DNA of 64,000 nt from Cyrtodaria siliqua (lineage: Eukaryota > Mollusca > Bivalvia > Adapedonta > Hiatellidae): assembly GCA_037043455.1 (NCBI GenBank), contig JAWPHD010010950.1:24251-88250 (forward strand), written 5' to 3'. The translations under genes and the position numbers were made by a program. This document shows, piece by piece, positions 50,950 to 61,309 of this stretch. How positions within the stretch are numbered: the stretch's first letter is position 1; each line of letters begins with the position of its first letter. The notes beneath the pieces are model-generated. The model did no database searches, had not been told where the DNA came from, and worked only from the letters and a program-made list of their open reading frames with translations.

Positions 50950-51035
50950 GTATATTAGGCCCTCGACCCATATCAGCCCTTGATCTAAAGCTTTCGGGCT
51001 GATATGACGTCTCAGGGCTGATATAGGGTGTGATA
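50950..51035. repeat. Repeated gctgatat motifs with inverted partners
   Basis: The motifs catatcagccc, cgggctgatatgacg and agggctgatatagggtg occur within 85 bases in both orientations and can pair into stems. The last of these also opens the duplicated segment at 30,986, so this small inverted-repeat cluster lies at the duplication breakpoint. Confidence 0.7.
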
Positions 51036-51047
51036 TGAAAATACACA

Positions 51048-51053
51048 TTTAAT
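51048..51053 (-). terminator. Possible polyadenylation signal of the epimerase gene
   Basis: ATTAAA on the minus strand about 23 bases after the stop codon. The duplicated fragment has AATAAA at the matching site. Confidence 0.35.
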
Positions 51054-51075
51054 ATTCTCTATGTATCTCGTGAAT

Positions 51076-52008
51076 TTATGCGTTTTTGCACGTGCTGATC
51101 TCATCTGCTGTGATGAAGGGTAATACTTTTAGCATGATTTTGATTCCTTCTTCTACTGATATGGTTGACTGGTACCCCAATTTTCTGATTTTTGCGTAGG
51201 ACACTTCATAATCTCGCTTGTCTTTGTCAACACCGGAGTTCGACTCAGTGATATTACAGCCTACAACATTTTTCTGAATAAGCTGAGCTACTTGCGATTT
51301 CGTCATATTCATTTTCTCGTCACCGACGTTGTATGCCTGTCCCTTCATTTCCGTTGCGTGATCGACGGCGAATATGAACGCTCGTGCGGCATCTTTTGCG
51401 TGCAGAAAAGTACGTCTAAAGCTTCCTTCGTATAATTCAAAGTCTTTCACGGTAATTCCTTTGTAAGTAAGGTCGTTTATTAAAAGATCGAGCCTAAGAC
51501 GCGGTGATAAACCGAAGACGGTTGCTAAACGCAACGCGATGCCGCCAGCCGCAATTACCATTTTCTCAGCATCCGCTTTGCTGCTTCCGTAGAGCGTTAA
51601 CGGACTGATGCTCGTTTCTTCCGTACATAATCCGTCTACTGCCCCGTAGCACGATCCGGTACTTGCGTACACTAAAATCTGGTTCGGGGTTTTAAATTCG
51701 GCGATGTTCTTTGTGCCGACGATATTTGTGTTTATAGCAAGTTCTGGGTCCTTGTCGCATGCAGGATAGCCGACGATCGCCGCCAGGTGAATGATGGCGT
51801 CCTTGTCAGCCATTATTTGGGCCAGGTGCTCACGATCTCGAATGTCGCCTTTAATGATGTGCAAGTTAGGATGGTGCGCAACCGGAAGAAGGGATTTGAT
51901 GCCCCAGAAAAACAGATCGTAGATGGTGACGTCATGGCCCTGATCGAGAAGCATAGGGGCCATGGTAGATCCCAAGTACCCGGCACCTCCTGTTATGAGT
52001 ATCTTCAT
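51076..52008 (-). CDS. NAD-dependent sugar-nucleotide epimerase/dehydratase (extended SDR)
   Basis: Intact 310-residue protein of the extended short-chain dehydrogenase family, which interconverts or dehydrates nucleotide sugars in the cytosol using NAD(P). The Rossmann loop GGAGYLG is at residues 7-13, and an acidic residue closing the second strand (Asp31) favours NAD. HLAAIVG is at 74-80, the STGSCYG serine region at 116-122, and the YxxxK pair is Tyr140/Lys144. [15 protein letters not shown] (198-212) is the usual substrate-side motif. The start at 52,008 gives [10 protein letters not shown] directly; an in-frame codon 51 bases earlier would add residues unlike the family. There is no intron in the coding part. 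The sequence style is strikingly like bacterial family members, so transfer from bacteria is possible. The exact substrate is unknown. Confidence 0.9.
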   Translation of the reverse strand: MKILITGGAGYLGSTMAPMLLDQGHDVTIYDLFFWGIKSLLPVAHHPNLHIIKGDIRDREHLAQIMADKDAIIHLAAIVGYPACDKDPELAINTNIVGTKNIAEFKTPNQILVYASTGSCYGAVDGLCTEETSISPLTLYGSSKADAEKMVIAAGGIALRLATVFGLSPRLRLDLLINDLTYKGITVKDFELYEGSFRRTFLHAKDAARAFIFAVDHATEMKGQAYNVGDEKMNMTKSQVAQLIQKNVVGCNITESNSGVDKDKRDYEVSYAKIRKLGYQSTISVEEGIKIMLKVLPFITADEISTCKNA

Positions 52009-52035
52009 ATTTGTATGTGAAAGCTGATAGGATAA

Positions 52036-52052
52036 TCTGTAAAGAGAGAAAA
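52036..52052 (-). promoter_or_regulatory. Candidate 3' splice acceptor upstream of the epimerase
   Basis: On the minus strand a pyrimidine tract ttttctctctttacag ends in AG at 52,037, 28 bases before the ATG. This would make the coding exon the second exon, with the first a non-coding leader. If real, it indicates a eukaryotic host transcript and argues against bacterial contamination. Confidence 0.5.
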
Positions 52053-52329
52053 TGCACAATAATATTTCAGAAATAAATCAAAATTAAATGTTGAACGTTT
52101 TCTCCTCTTTTGGTTGACATCATTGAAATTATTCTGTGGTGTAAGCGAACATTTAGATTGTGTTTAGTATTGGATGGTGGTATTGGGGCTTTAAACTTGT
52201 TTTTGTATTTTGTTTATTTTTAGGAGAAGAACATCATAAATAGTTACTTTCGTTATAATCCCTTTTCTTTTATTGTGTACACGTCTGCAAACTAATGTGA
52301 AATAAAGTATGTTTCACCTTTTCGCTTCA

Positions 52330-52500
52330 ACAGTGTAGAGGCCCTCCCAGGGGTGGGGGAGCTCCATGTTAACTTGTTCCCTGAAAATATGACCCAATGT
52401 TTCCTTGTTCCCCAAACATAGTTTGCTTTGTTCCTCAAAAATATGTTTCCAATGTTCCTTTGTTCCCCAAAAATATTACCAATAACAGACAATGGGACAT
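52330..52500 (-). repeat. Degenerate short tandem repeat around ttgttccccaaa
   Basis: Four imperfect copies of a roughly 30-base unit (aatgt ttccttgttcccc and similar) occur in a row. The open frame on the minus strand is a product of the repetition. Confidence 0.7.
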
Positions 52501-52518
52501 GTGTTCAGGGTTCTCCCA

Positions 52519-52715
52519 TCGGTTACCGAAAGCACTCTCGGTAACCATCGGCTACCATCGGTAAAACATCTTTTATTTCGTTTGCCGATAGGTAGAACGT
52601 TGGTTACCATTCTTTCCGCGACTCTTCACCTGAGGTAGTATCGGTGGCCATTTGGTACCAAATGTTACCATCGGTGGCCATTGGCAACCAACGTGGCAAC
52701 GTGGTTGCCGATGGA
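52519..52715. repeat. Cluster of inverted ggttacc / ggtaacc motifs
   Basis: A perfect 9-base stem (ggttaccga at 52,521-52,529 with tcggtaacc at 52,538-52,546) is followed by repeated taccatcgg and ggtggccatt words in alternating forms up to 52,715. It may be a remnant of a small inverted-repeat element. Confidence 0.6.
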
Positions 52716-52719
52716 AGAA

Positions 52720-53436
52720 ACCTGAACGAACCCATTGTTCCCTTGTTGATATAATTCCGTCAGCCGGAACTAGCGATAATGGCAACCTTTGCAATTTCTC
52801 AGCAACACTTTACACGCTTATTAATAACTGTTTGGTCAATATATCGATCAACAACAGTCATCGCAAGGACAGCCCTTTAAACAACACAATGGAATCAACA
52901 ACAGTCACATTTTACAACATATGTACACCGTTTCTAAACTACTGACGACAATGTGTATAAGCAGCCAAGCTAAACCCCAAAATTAGGCGTTACCAACTCG
53001 TAATTTTTTTTTTTCATCAGCTCTGAATACATGAGATGAAATTAATAGATATTAATAGATTATAGATAGGCTTCATTGATTCTGTGAAGAATCAATACAA
53101 CTGAAGCACTGAAGTTGGTCCTGGGGTACTTTATTGATTAGGCTACAATTTACAATGCTAAGCACCGAGCTATTGGTTTTAATGGCATTGTTAAAGGGAC
53201 ACACGCCAATCTTGATTTGTTTGTTTGAATGGTGTTTAAGTCATTTTTAGCAAATGTTAGGCCATATATGACGGTCGATTTGTTTGTGGTAGAGGCAGAC
53301 CATTCGATTTTTTCCTGGATAGAACCAGTACTGTATACATCCCGCTATCCGTAAGAATCGACACTTTATCACTTGACAGCTCCCAGTGGGATTCTAACCC
53401 TACGACAATCTTGAATTATTTATCAATCATTAAAAC
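52720..53436. other. Intergenic DNA, nothing recognised
   Basis: No gene or defined repeat was found apart from short words shared with the preceding cluster. Confidence 0.5.
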
Positions 53437-53473
<37 letters not shown>

Positions 53474-53990
53474 TGTAGTAATAATAATAATATATTTATT
53501 TCAAGAGGATTACATATTTGGCTACTAGCCAGTCTAACATAATTATGGTCCTCAAACAAAACAGAATATATTTGCAGTCTATACAACGTTATTAAAACAA
53601 TGGTACAAAAAGTAATAAAGTATGTCTCGAAACTGCATGATTTTTCTAAAATATTAGTACTTAAAACAAATTGATTAAGGTCTAATTACACTAAATCAAC
53701 ATGATGTGCTCGCCTGGTGCAGTCGAAAGTAGTTCTGTATTAAAGAGTGCTAATCTTTTTTTCTTTAAAAACTTTTTTAGTGCAGTTTCCTGTTATTTTT
53801 TGGCTGTAACTGTATTCTGGACATGTTGTTGCTATTTGAAAAATGCAGTTCAACATATTTTTGACAGTTTTTGATATACATTTGAGAAGTGAAAGTAGAC
53901 AGGGTATGAAATAGCAAGGGGTAAAAATAGTGTTGATCTTTGACCCGGTGTTAGTATACAACTGAAGAAATGTTTCTTAGAAGGTATTAA
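53437..53990 (-). mobile_element. Candidate LINE 3' end with (ATT)n tail
   Basis: On the minus strand, AATAAA near 53,500 is followed by a long (ATT)n run (53,437-53,492). This is the same arrangement of signal plus simple repeat as at the LINE ends elsewhere in this window. Upstream lies ggctagtagccaaatatgt, which resembles LINE 3'UTR text as I recall it. A short open frame at 53,740-53,961 has no clear motif. An ordinary microsatellite next to unrelated DNA is the alternative. Confidence 0.4.
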
Positions 53991-54173
53991 ACCCCCTATT
54001 TCCTTGTTGATGTTTAATAGCAGACATGTTTATTTGCATGATAAAGTAAGTTTCCCAGAATTCTAACGAGGTTTGAGTTTTTAACAGGTTGTCAACATTC
54101 TAACTTTACTATGGAAGGGCAATGGAGACTCATTTACGCTATTATAACCTTAAAGTTTATTTAACCGATTAGT

Positions 54174-54882
54174 ATGCTTAATATCATTAACACCAGTTTG
54201 ATATTGCGCTATGTTAGAATCGTTAAATATTGGTGCAAAACAGTTAACTCTGACAATATTATAATTTCTACTATTTACAATAATTCCGTCAATAACAAAG
54301 AAAATTGGCGTAATAATTGGACTGGGAATGTTAAAAAGCTTCTAAACGAGTATGGTTTTGGCTATGTTTGGAATACTCCAAATAGTGTTCCTTTGAAAAA
54401 TTGCATCCTGTTTTTAAACAGCATTTAGTCGATTGTTTTGTTCAAAAGTGGAACAGCGATGTTGTAAATAATAGAGTTTTGTCAATGTATTTACATTTTA
54501 AAGGTAATTTTGAATATGAACCATATCTCGATATTTTGTCATATAAGTTGCGAATTGTTTTATCAAAACTAAGACTATCGTCGCATTCACTGCGAATTGA
54601 AACTGAGCGCTACGCACAGAACAGATTAGAAAGAAACCAACGTTATTGTACCACTTGTCATTCTAATGACATCGAAGATGAATACCATTTTGTTTTGATT
54701 TGTCCTGTATATGATAATATAAGAAGAAAATACATTAAAAAGTAATATTATAAACGTCCAAGTGTTTTAAAATTCATAGAGCTAATGAAAACACGTAATA
54801 GGAAAGTGTTGTTTAATTTATCTTGGTTTATAAAAGAAGCATTTGATTCTCGTAATGATTTATTATTTAATATAATCTAGGT
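54174..54882 (+). pseudogene. LINE ORF2 C-terminal remnant, second family
   Basis: Two overlapping frames (54,174-54,428 and 54,401-54,745) form one broken sequence with a frameshift near 54,415. It shows ETERYAQNR, a CxxC pair and a YHFVLICPVY segment, typical of the cysteine-bearing C-terminus after the RT domain in CR1-like LINEs. TAA at 54,743-54,745 interrupts the frame, which then runs on to TAG at 54,880-54,882. The related copy at 59.6 kb has CAA (Gln) at the TAA position. Confidence 0.8.
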
Positions 54883-55196
54883 TTATCCTCCAATGACAAC
54901 TATTATCAATTAATTATTTATGTTATTGCTTTTGTGATAATCAGAACAAAATTGTCTTTTGAATTTAATATTTAATTTAATTTGCGTAAGTTAAAGTTCA
55001 ATGTCATTTCCACATATTTATTCAATTATTTAATATTTCAAATTATTCAATAATACAATTTATATGAAACTAGTGTGCAAAATGATGTTTTTGTTGTTTG
55101 TTTGTTTTGTTTATTCTGCCACGAATATGTTTGCATATTGTATATGATGATAAACTTGTAAAGTTTAAATCAATAGAAAATATCTGTCTGATAAAA

Positions 55197-56336
55197 GCAT
55201 TAAAGTTTGTGTGCGGACTTATACATGTACAAACTGGTTTGTTTTCTCTGTTTCTCAGTTTGGAGAAAGTGTGATTCCTTTACCTAATAGTATGTAGAAA
55301 AGTATTATATTTTTCGCAACATTTGTGTTTCTTTTAACTTGAAATGAAATTAAGTGAAGTTTAACGTCCTGTTAAAGCATCGTATTGAATTACATTAGAA
55401 AAACAACCTCAGAGGGGGATGAGATGAGGGTAAAGTGTCCTATCAGACATGCCTCCGTCAGAGAACGAACCCACAAGGGGACAGACCGGTCTTATCTCAG
55501 CACACCTACTGTTTCCTCAGTGCATTCATGGGTGAAGCGTGGCACACTCCCTTACCCCCGGGAGTAACTTGGAAAATAAATCTAAAAAACTAAAAAGCGA
55601 CAAAAATTGAAAAATGCAATAAATAGAAGAGGGGCGAGCGGGGTAGGGGTGGAAATTCGCTTCTCATTTTAGGAGTATTTTGAAAACAGACCACGCTACG
55701 CCTCTGGCAGTTCAGTGTTGCGCTATTTATAGAGTTATGAGAGACTACAGCATATACAATGCACAAATTATTAACAAATATAAAAAAATGCCAATAATAA
55801 GTATACTAATTAATATTTCCAACATAAAAAATCATGTCAGATAAGAAATAAAGTAAATCCAGCGGGTTTATATTGTGCGAGATCAAACCCTGGTGGGCGG
55901 GATCTGAAAACCATCGATATCAAGGGCCGTAGGCCTGTGGTTTCCATGTGTTTCAAGCCCCGGGGGTAAGGGAGTATGCCACGCCACCTCTGACTGCACT
56001 AAAGAAACAGCAGGTGTGCTGAGCTAAGACCGGTCTGTCCCCTTGTGGGTTCGTTCTCTGACGGAGGCATGTCTGATGGGACACTTTATCCCCCATCTCA
56101 TCCCCTTCTGAGGTTGTTTTTTCCAATGTAATACAATACGATGCTTTAACAGGACGTTAAACCCCATTTCATTTCATTTCAAGCTACGCCCTTTGTTTAA
56201 AGAAACACAAATGTTTAGAAAAATATAATAATATTCTACATACTATTAGGTAAAGGTATCACACTTTCTCCAAACTGAGAAACAGAGAAAACAAACCAGT
56301 TTGTACGTGTATAAATCCGCACACAAACTTTAAGCA
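55197..56336. mobile_element. Foldback element with about 370-bp inverted arms
   Basis: Arms at 55,197-55,562 and 55,959-56,336 are imperfect reverse complements. They share, among other words, aaactggtttgttttctctg, ggggacagaccggtctta and cttacccccggg. The spacer of about 400 bases is AT-rich with no gene. The arms contain no clear transposase. The layout fits a non-autonomous foldback or MITE-like element, or two nearby insertions of one repeat in opposite directions. Confidence 0.8.
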
Positions 56337-56352
56337 TGTGAAAAATATATAT

Positions 56353-56398
56353 GCGTACAGTACGGTACGGTACGGTACAGTACAGTATATAGTACAGT
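56353..56398 (+). repeat. (GGTAC)n / (AGTAC)n microsatellite
   Basis: Short run of tacgg and tacag pentamers. Confidence 0.9.
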
Positions 56399-56869
56399 TA
56401 TTTTTTCATCGTTGTAATATGTTTTCACTGCTATATATAATATCAGTACAACACACAACATATATTGTTTTTTTCTGAGTAGCAATGTAAAATAGACGGT
56501 AATTGTATAGTTGTTTTACAAAAACGCGTTTATTCTATTTATATGTGTATATGCTATCAGTCAGTTGTAAATTTTAGATCAAAACGAAATAGCATGGGTC
56601 AGATTTTGTGATTTTAATGTCAGTCAATTACTATATATACAAAATGCATATATACAAGTATCTGTATTCAGAAATTAATGTTATACATAGTAATGTCTAA
56701 TAATTATGGACTAAGGGAAAGTTTACGCATGCCCACAAACCAGCGTGTGCCCATATACCATCAACACTTGGCAATATCATCAGTTAGTTGATGGTGGCCA
56801 ATATCTGGCAGAAGCAGAAGCAGAAACATTAAGGAACGACTGTTAATGACTTAATTTAGAACACACTAT

Positions 56870-56938
56870 TCTTTGCAATCTGATATTATTGGCAATCTAG
56901 TATTCTTGGCAATCTAGTATTCTTGACAATCTAGTTCC
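56870..56938 (+). repeat. 17-bp tandem repeat, about four units
   Basis: Unit ggcaatctagtattctt, with first and last copies diverged. Confidence 0.85.
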
Positions 56939-57612
56939 ATTAGTTAATCGCGTTTATTACAAAAGCAATGTTTATAAAAAAAAAAAAAAGAAATACACGC
57001 AAGCTACACTACATAGTAGAAAACGAAACGAAATACCTTTCAATATTTTCAATATAAATCCAATCGTTGTCCGACTTGTGCACTTAGGAATGCTCGATAT
57101 TACTGACTGAACATTTGTCACGACATTCACTCGTACAAGTTAATATTTAAACGAATATTGACGGTTTTGATCAGTCAGGTATGATTAGTGGGAGAACCAA
57201 TCAAATCGCTCTACGGCGCGACGCTTGTTTTTAACCTTAAGGCTCAACTTTTGTCATACAGACGAATTTTGAAATAAACGCGCAATTAAAATGTCTATTG
57301 TTAATTATGTAAAGATAAACATGTAATTAAATTAAACGTGTATTGGTAATTTGTTATTCTCCACTTTAGGCATCATAATTGTAATTGACATTGATTTTTA
57401 TAAACAAAGCTATCGCAAATCTTAATTGGTGTACCTGTGGGCTGTGATGAAAACGTAATGAAAATAGTCTAACAAAACGTACGAAGAACTTTATTGCAAC
57501 AATTTTTTTAATTAAAATAGTAATTATAATGTCATAGGCGTAGGAGGCCGGAGAGACGGTGGGGTGGAGGGGGTGAACGTGGTTGGGATGGGAGTGTCAT
57601 AAGTCTCAAAAG

Positions 57613-57730
57613 TAACGCGTTAGAAAAAGTATTTAGCGTAACCCTTACATTTCTAACGCGTTACTCACGATTTTCTGACGCGTTAGAAATGAGATTTAGT
57701 AATGACAATTCAACATTTTCTATCGCGTTA
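57613..57730. repeat. Cluster of cgcgtta motifs in both orientations
   Basis: The words taacgcgttagaaa, ttctaacgcgttac, tgacgcgttagaaat and tatcgcgttataaa occur within about 115 bases, spaced roughly 35-45 bases apart. Confidence 0.7.
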
Positions 57731-58049
57731 TAAATAAAATTGGAATTGATTTTTATATAATTTACTTTCGGTTTTAGCGTTCATTATCTTTTTCACAAAA
57801 ACTGACTCCAAAAACTCATTCCAAAAATTGACTACAGTGCTCACTAAAAGACTCCACTCCAACTTTAACAACTACCCCGACACATTTGTATGTGGTGTAG
57901 ACGTCAAATATGAACGAATGAATGAAGGCTTTATAACGTCTTGTAAGTTAACTATAATTCTCACACTCTGGTTCCACATCATCTCATAAAGTTGGTGAAT
58001 GCTCTTCAGTGAGCAGTAATAAAACAACGTGGTCCGAGTATTAACTTCC

Positions 58050-58102
58050 ATACCCCATCCAACCCCTTCTCCAAGAAGAGAAAACGGGGTTGGCTGGGGT
58101 AT
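58050..58102. repeat. Strong hairpin, 17-bp stem
   Basis: The stem ataccccatccaacccc (58,050-58,066) pairs with ggggttggctggggtat (58,086-58,102) with one mismatch. The loop is 19 bases. Confidence 0.85.
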
Positions 58103-58660
58103 GAAATAAAACCTTAAATTCAGCTTAACAAGTTTGCATATTGTAAAATTAAAACATTTAAGATGTAATTGTAAACAGGTTATCGTATTACTTTAGTAAA
58201 ACTGTTTTTATACTTGTTTTATTATCGAAGTATCCGTTATAAAACACTGATAATATAAGCTTCCCATTGCTTAATGAAATTAAGTCGGGACCACGTAATG
58301 ATAGCTGGGCAATGCTGACCACTGACTCACTCCAAGACTCAGGGTCAATAACAAGTGTTTATTACGACCAGTGAATTAGGAAAGAGATTTCTTAATTAAG
58401 TTTTTACAACCTACTGGGAGAATAACATTACTGGTAATGTTTATAGCAAGGTGTGTCTGCAGACTGAATACTGTCAGTTTAAAATGCCAAGCTGATTAAG
58501 GGAGAGGACATACACGTTCAATGGTTTAGGATTAAATGCAGGATTGTATCATAACTTAATTTAGTCTAGAAATGCTGGTCATGCATTTTTTTGGCTGATG
58601 TGTTTCAAATTATTTCATGATTGCTATGTTAATTATCATTAGTGATACACAGACAAGTAG

Positions 58661-59289
58661 CTAGTCCGGTCTGCCATAATCACTGTTCACACAAGGTAAC
58701 TGGCAGCACTGACCTGCAAAAACAATATACTTTAACATGTGGGGTAATAAAGCATTGACCCGTGAAAGTATTATCAGATAATTAAGTATCTGTTGTACAG
58801 AAAAATACAAAGATCCCAAAAAGGAAGTGATTCTTGAGTCGTGCATAGTCGAGAATGATGCCGACCAGCATGTGACCAGCCTACAAGGCGTTCCCGTGGT
58901 AAGATGAGGGGATGTGATCTTATCAGCGACGTCTGTGATAAGCACATTAATACAAAATCTAAGTACTGGAAGTACTGAGAATGCAAGGTTTGATAGGAAA
59001 CTTAAAGACTGTATAAATATTTACACGATTGCTGGACATTTAAAAATTCCGTAAATTTGACATAGTTTTAGCCAAATTGGCGATCTTGGGCGACCTAAAA
59101 AAATCCTAGAGGGTCGATCCATTCCAAAGATATAATATTGTGATCAATTGTCATTAAACTGTTTCAAATCTAGACTAGCATATTATTTGATGAAATTGCT
59201 GATGGATAGATAGATTTGTGTTGTATGGCCAAGCTGTCACTCAAGATGACCTCCATGTCTAAAATTATGTCATTTACAGCATGGCATGT
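58661..59289. other. Intergenic DNA, nothing recognised
   Basis: Short overlapping minus-strand frames near 58,661-58,986 carry no motif that I recognise and are not called. Confidence 0.5.
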
Positions 59290-59940
59290 ATTAAGAACAG
59301 AACAGAACAGAACAGAACTTATTCTTTATTTATGACTTAAACAAATGTTTCTCGTCATATAAATACATATTACATTTGTTAGTATGTGACAGGTCAATGC
59401 AATTTTTACATTAAACAATGAAAAAGTACAAACACACAATCATGCATACTATACACTCATACAACTCACCCATTCACTCTGACGCCCGAAATGTCTCACA
59501 CATTCACTCTGGATCACGTATTTACCCTGTTATAATGATTTAACTATTCCTATTACATAGTTTCATGTAAACTTTTAAGTTTTAATAGTTTACATGTCAT
59601 GTCCAATGAGGATCAACATACATGTTTTACTCATTATACATTGCAGTATTGCGAATAATAAATGCTTCCCCAACAAACCTAGATAATCTAGATAATCTAA
59701 AAAGCTCTTGCTGGTTTGAAGATTGCATCAGCTGAATAAATTTAAAAACACTTCGATGTCTGTAATAATATTGTTTAACATATAGTTTACGTAATTGTTC
59801 GTACAAAGGACAAATTAAAATAAAATGATATTCATCTTCTAAGTATGTACTATTACACAATATACAATATCTCTGATTTCTATCAGTTCTATTTTGTGAA
59901 TATCTGCAAGTTTCAAGTCTAAGTATGTTGCATAAAACAT
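59290..59940 (-). pseudogene. LINE ORF2 C-terminal remnant and 3' end, minus strand
   Basis: The frame ending at 59,627 and open back to about 59,935 matches the remnant at 54.6-54.9 kb: ETCRYSQNR, NQRYC, a CxxC pair, DEYHFILICPLY and KFIQLM. Downstream a non-coding 3' region leads to AATAAA near 59,325 and a (TTCTG)n tail at 59,296-59,319. It is a 5'-truncated LINE insertion of at least about 0.65 kb, the commonest fate of such elements. Confidence 0.75.
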
Positions 59941-60185
59941 GCTGATTGACCTTAAGTTATTTATATTCATTTCATATTATATTGATTTACTGTATACTGT
60001 AATTATGATTACTGTGATTATGATTGACTGTAATTATGAATGTTTTAATACATGTTTCAATAAAAAATATAAAATATAGATTGTGCATTTCGTTATTTAT
60101 AACAACACGAATCGTGGATGTATACATTTTATTTACCTCGCTCAATACAGTACGTGAGGGATTAGGGCGGTCCCCTCGACGTACT
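59941..60185. other. Intergenic DNA after the TBP-like gene
   Basis: AT-rich sequence, including repeated gattactgtgattatgattg words near 60,005-60,035. No gene is seen. Confidence 0.4.
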
Positions 60186-60695
60186 TTACAATAGTTGCAT
60201 TTCGATTAAGATTGGCATACAAGTATGGTATAATTGTCTTTCGTGTTTCAAACCCGTCATGACTACGGTCCCCGAAGTAAAACACGTAAAATGAACACCT
60301 TCCCTCTTAAACATGGCTGCTGGAAACAGTTCGGGTTCGTAACTTCCAGAATAATGTCGCACCACTCTAGTCAAGTTCACTGAACCATCTATTTTAAACG
60401 AGGCCGAAATGGTAGAAATGTCAATTTTCTTTAAACGTACTTTGTATCGCATCCTTTGAATTTTTCGGGCGTACCTCCTCACACGAAGTTTAGCTTCTTT
60501 GACGGTGTTTACTTTGCCACTGACCATATTTTTTCCATTGGCAAATACCATACAATGTCCGCCAATCTTGGGTTGTTTCCACTGAACACCTGAGAATTTG
60601 TGAGGATCATAAATCCCATTGGAAATCGCCGAAGTCTATCGTCTCAAATTAATGACGCAGTTCAAGTTGGCGGTACACACGACGTTAGTTATCAT
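60186..60695 (-). pseudogene. Divergent TATA-binding protein core with one in-frame TAG
   Basis: The frame from ATG at 60,695 to the stop at 60,186 covers 169 codons, close to the roughly 180-residue TBP core, and has both direct repeats of the saddle fold. TBP binds the TATA box and bends DNA to place the polymerase. NVVCTANLNC (residues 4-13) matches the first strand of TBP, YDPHKF (29-34) and RRYARKIQ (73-80) the first repeat, and YEPELFP (119-125) with FTSGTVVMTG (139-148) the second. All four intercalating phenylalanines are kept: 34, 51, 124 and 139. Codon 20 (60,636-60,638) is TAG, in a region that otherwise aligns to TBP without gaps. Animal TBP cores are far more conserved than this, so it is a distant paralogue or a virus-derived homologue, not the host TBP gene. 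If the stop is real, an ATG at 60,551 would leave only part of repeat one. Confidence 0.85.
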
Positions 60696-60705
60696 TTTCG
60701 TTTTA

Positions 60706-61194
60706 CTAGTTTGTATAATCGTTAGGATTGCACTCTGAACAACGAAGAAAGACCAACTGATTTGCGTGGTCGCTTTGAAATAAGCAAGGTACGACACTAT
60801 CCTGTTCAGGAATGGCCGATCTTATTTCGGTAATGGCTTCTTTCAAGCGTTGGTATTTGCTGGGTCTCAAACACAATTCTTTCTTATACGGTACGACATC
60901 CTCGACCGGTTGCCAGTACTGACGAATGTCCACGCAAGGATTGTCCTTCTTGATATTACAATAAAAGTTTCCGTCCAAATGATGCTCGTACGACGTACGG
61001 TTGTTCACAGCCTCGTCCACATTCTCGATATTGTCTAGCAAACACTTCCAACGCATTAAAGGCAAACTGATACCGTTCTTAGTGGGTCGATCGCAGTCCC
61101 ATTCTCGAAGATCTACTCGTTTTTCACCTTTCCATTCGCAGACTTTAACGTTTCTATTATTACCCAAGGCGATGCAAACTTCCATACTATCCAT
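60706..61194 (-). CDS. Protein with two tandem PC4/Sub1-like domains
   Basis: From the ATG at 61,194 the protein has 162 residues. The first PC4-like unit (about 4-64) contains WKGEKRVDLREW and NGISLPLMRW. The second (about 68-128) contains GNFYCNIKK, CVDIRQYW and LCLRPSKYQRLKEA. PC4 domains bind single-stranded DNA and assist RNA polymerase II initiation. Cellular PC4 has one such domain and acts as a dimer, so a tandem pair could form the dimer within one chain. The open frame reaches back to 61,512, but the added part is translated tandem repeat, so I prefer the start at 61,194. A short C-terminal tail has a CSEC pair. Its stop lies 10 bases before the TBP-like ATG on the same strand. Confidence 0.7.
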   Translation of the reverse strand: MDSMEVCIALGNNRNVKVCEWKGEKRVDLREWDCDRPTKNGISLPLMRWKCLLDNIENVDEAVNNRTSYEHHLDGNFYCNIKKDNPCVDIRQYWQPVEDVVPYKKELCLRPSKYQRLKEAITEIRSAIPEQDSVVPCLFQSDHANQLVFLRCSECNPNDYTN

Positions 61195-61309
61195 ACTGTT
61201 TAAGTTACCAAACTGATACTGCGAATGTTGAATAAAAAAAAATCGTATATTTTTAAACAGAAAATATGACGTCATTAGGGATGGTCTATTACATTTAGCG
61301 TGATTAGTT

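Larger units (their letters stand above)
56939..58660. other. Intergenic DNA with small repeat clusters
   Basis: No gene was found. Contents are an A-run near 56,977, the ACGCGT cluster at 57,613-57,730 and a strong hairpin at 58,050-58,102, both listed separately. Confidence 0.5.

Noticed and set aside
60186..60695. Processed pseudogene of the ordinary host TBP
   Set aside because: A recent retrocopy would be close to the highly conserved animal TBP core; this one keeps the fold-defining residues but is strongly diverged elsewhere, and it lies 10 bases from a PC4 gene.
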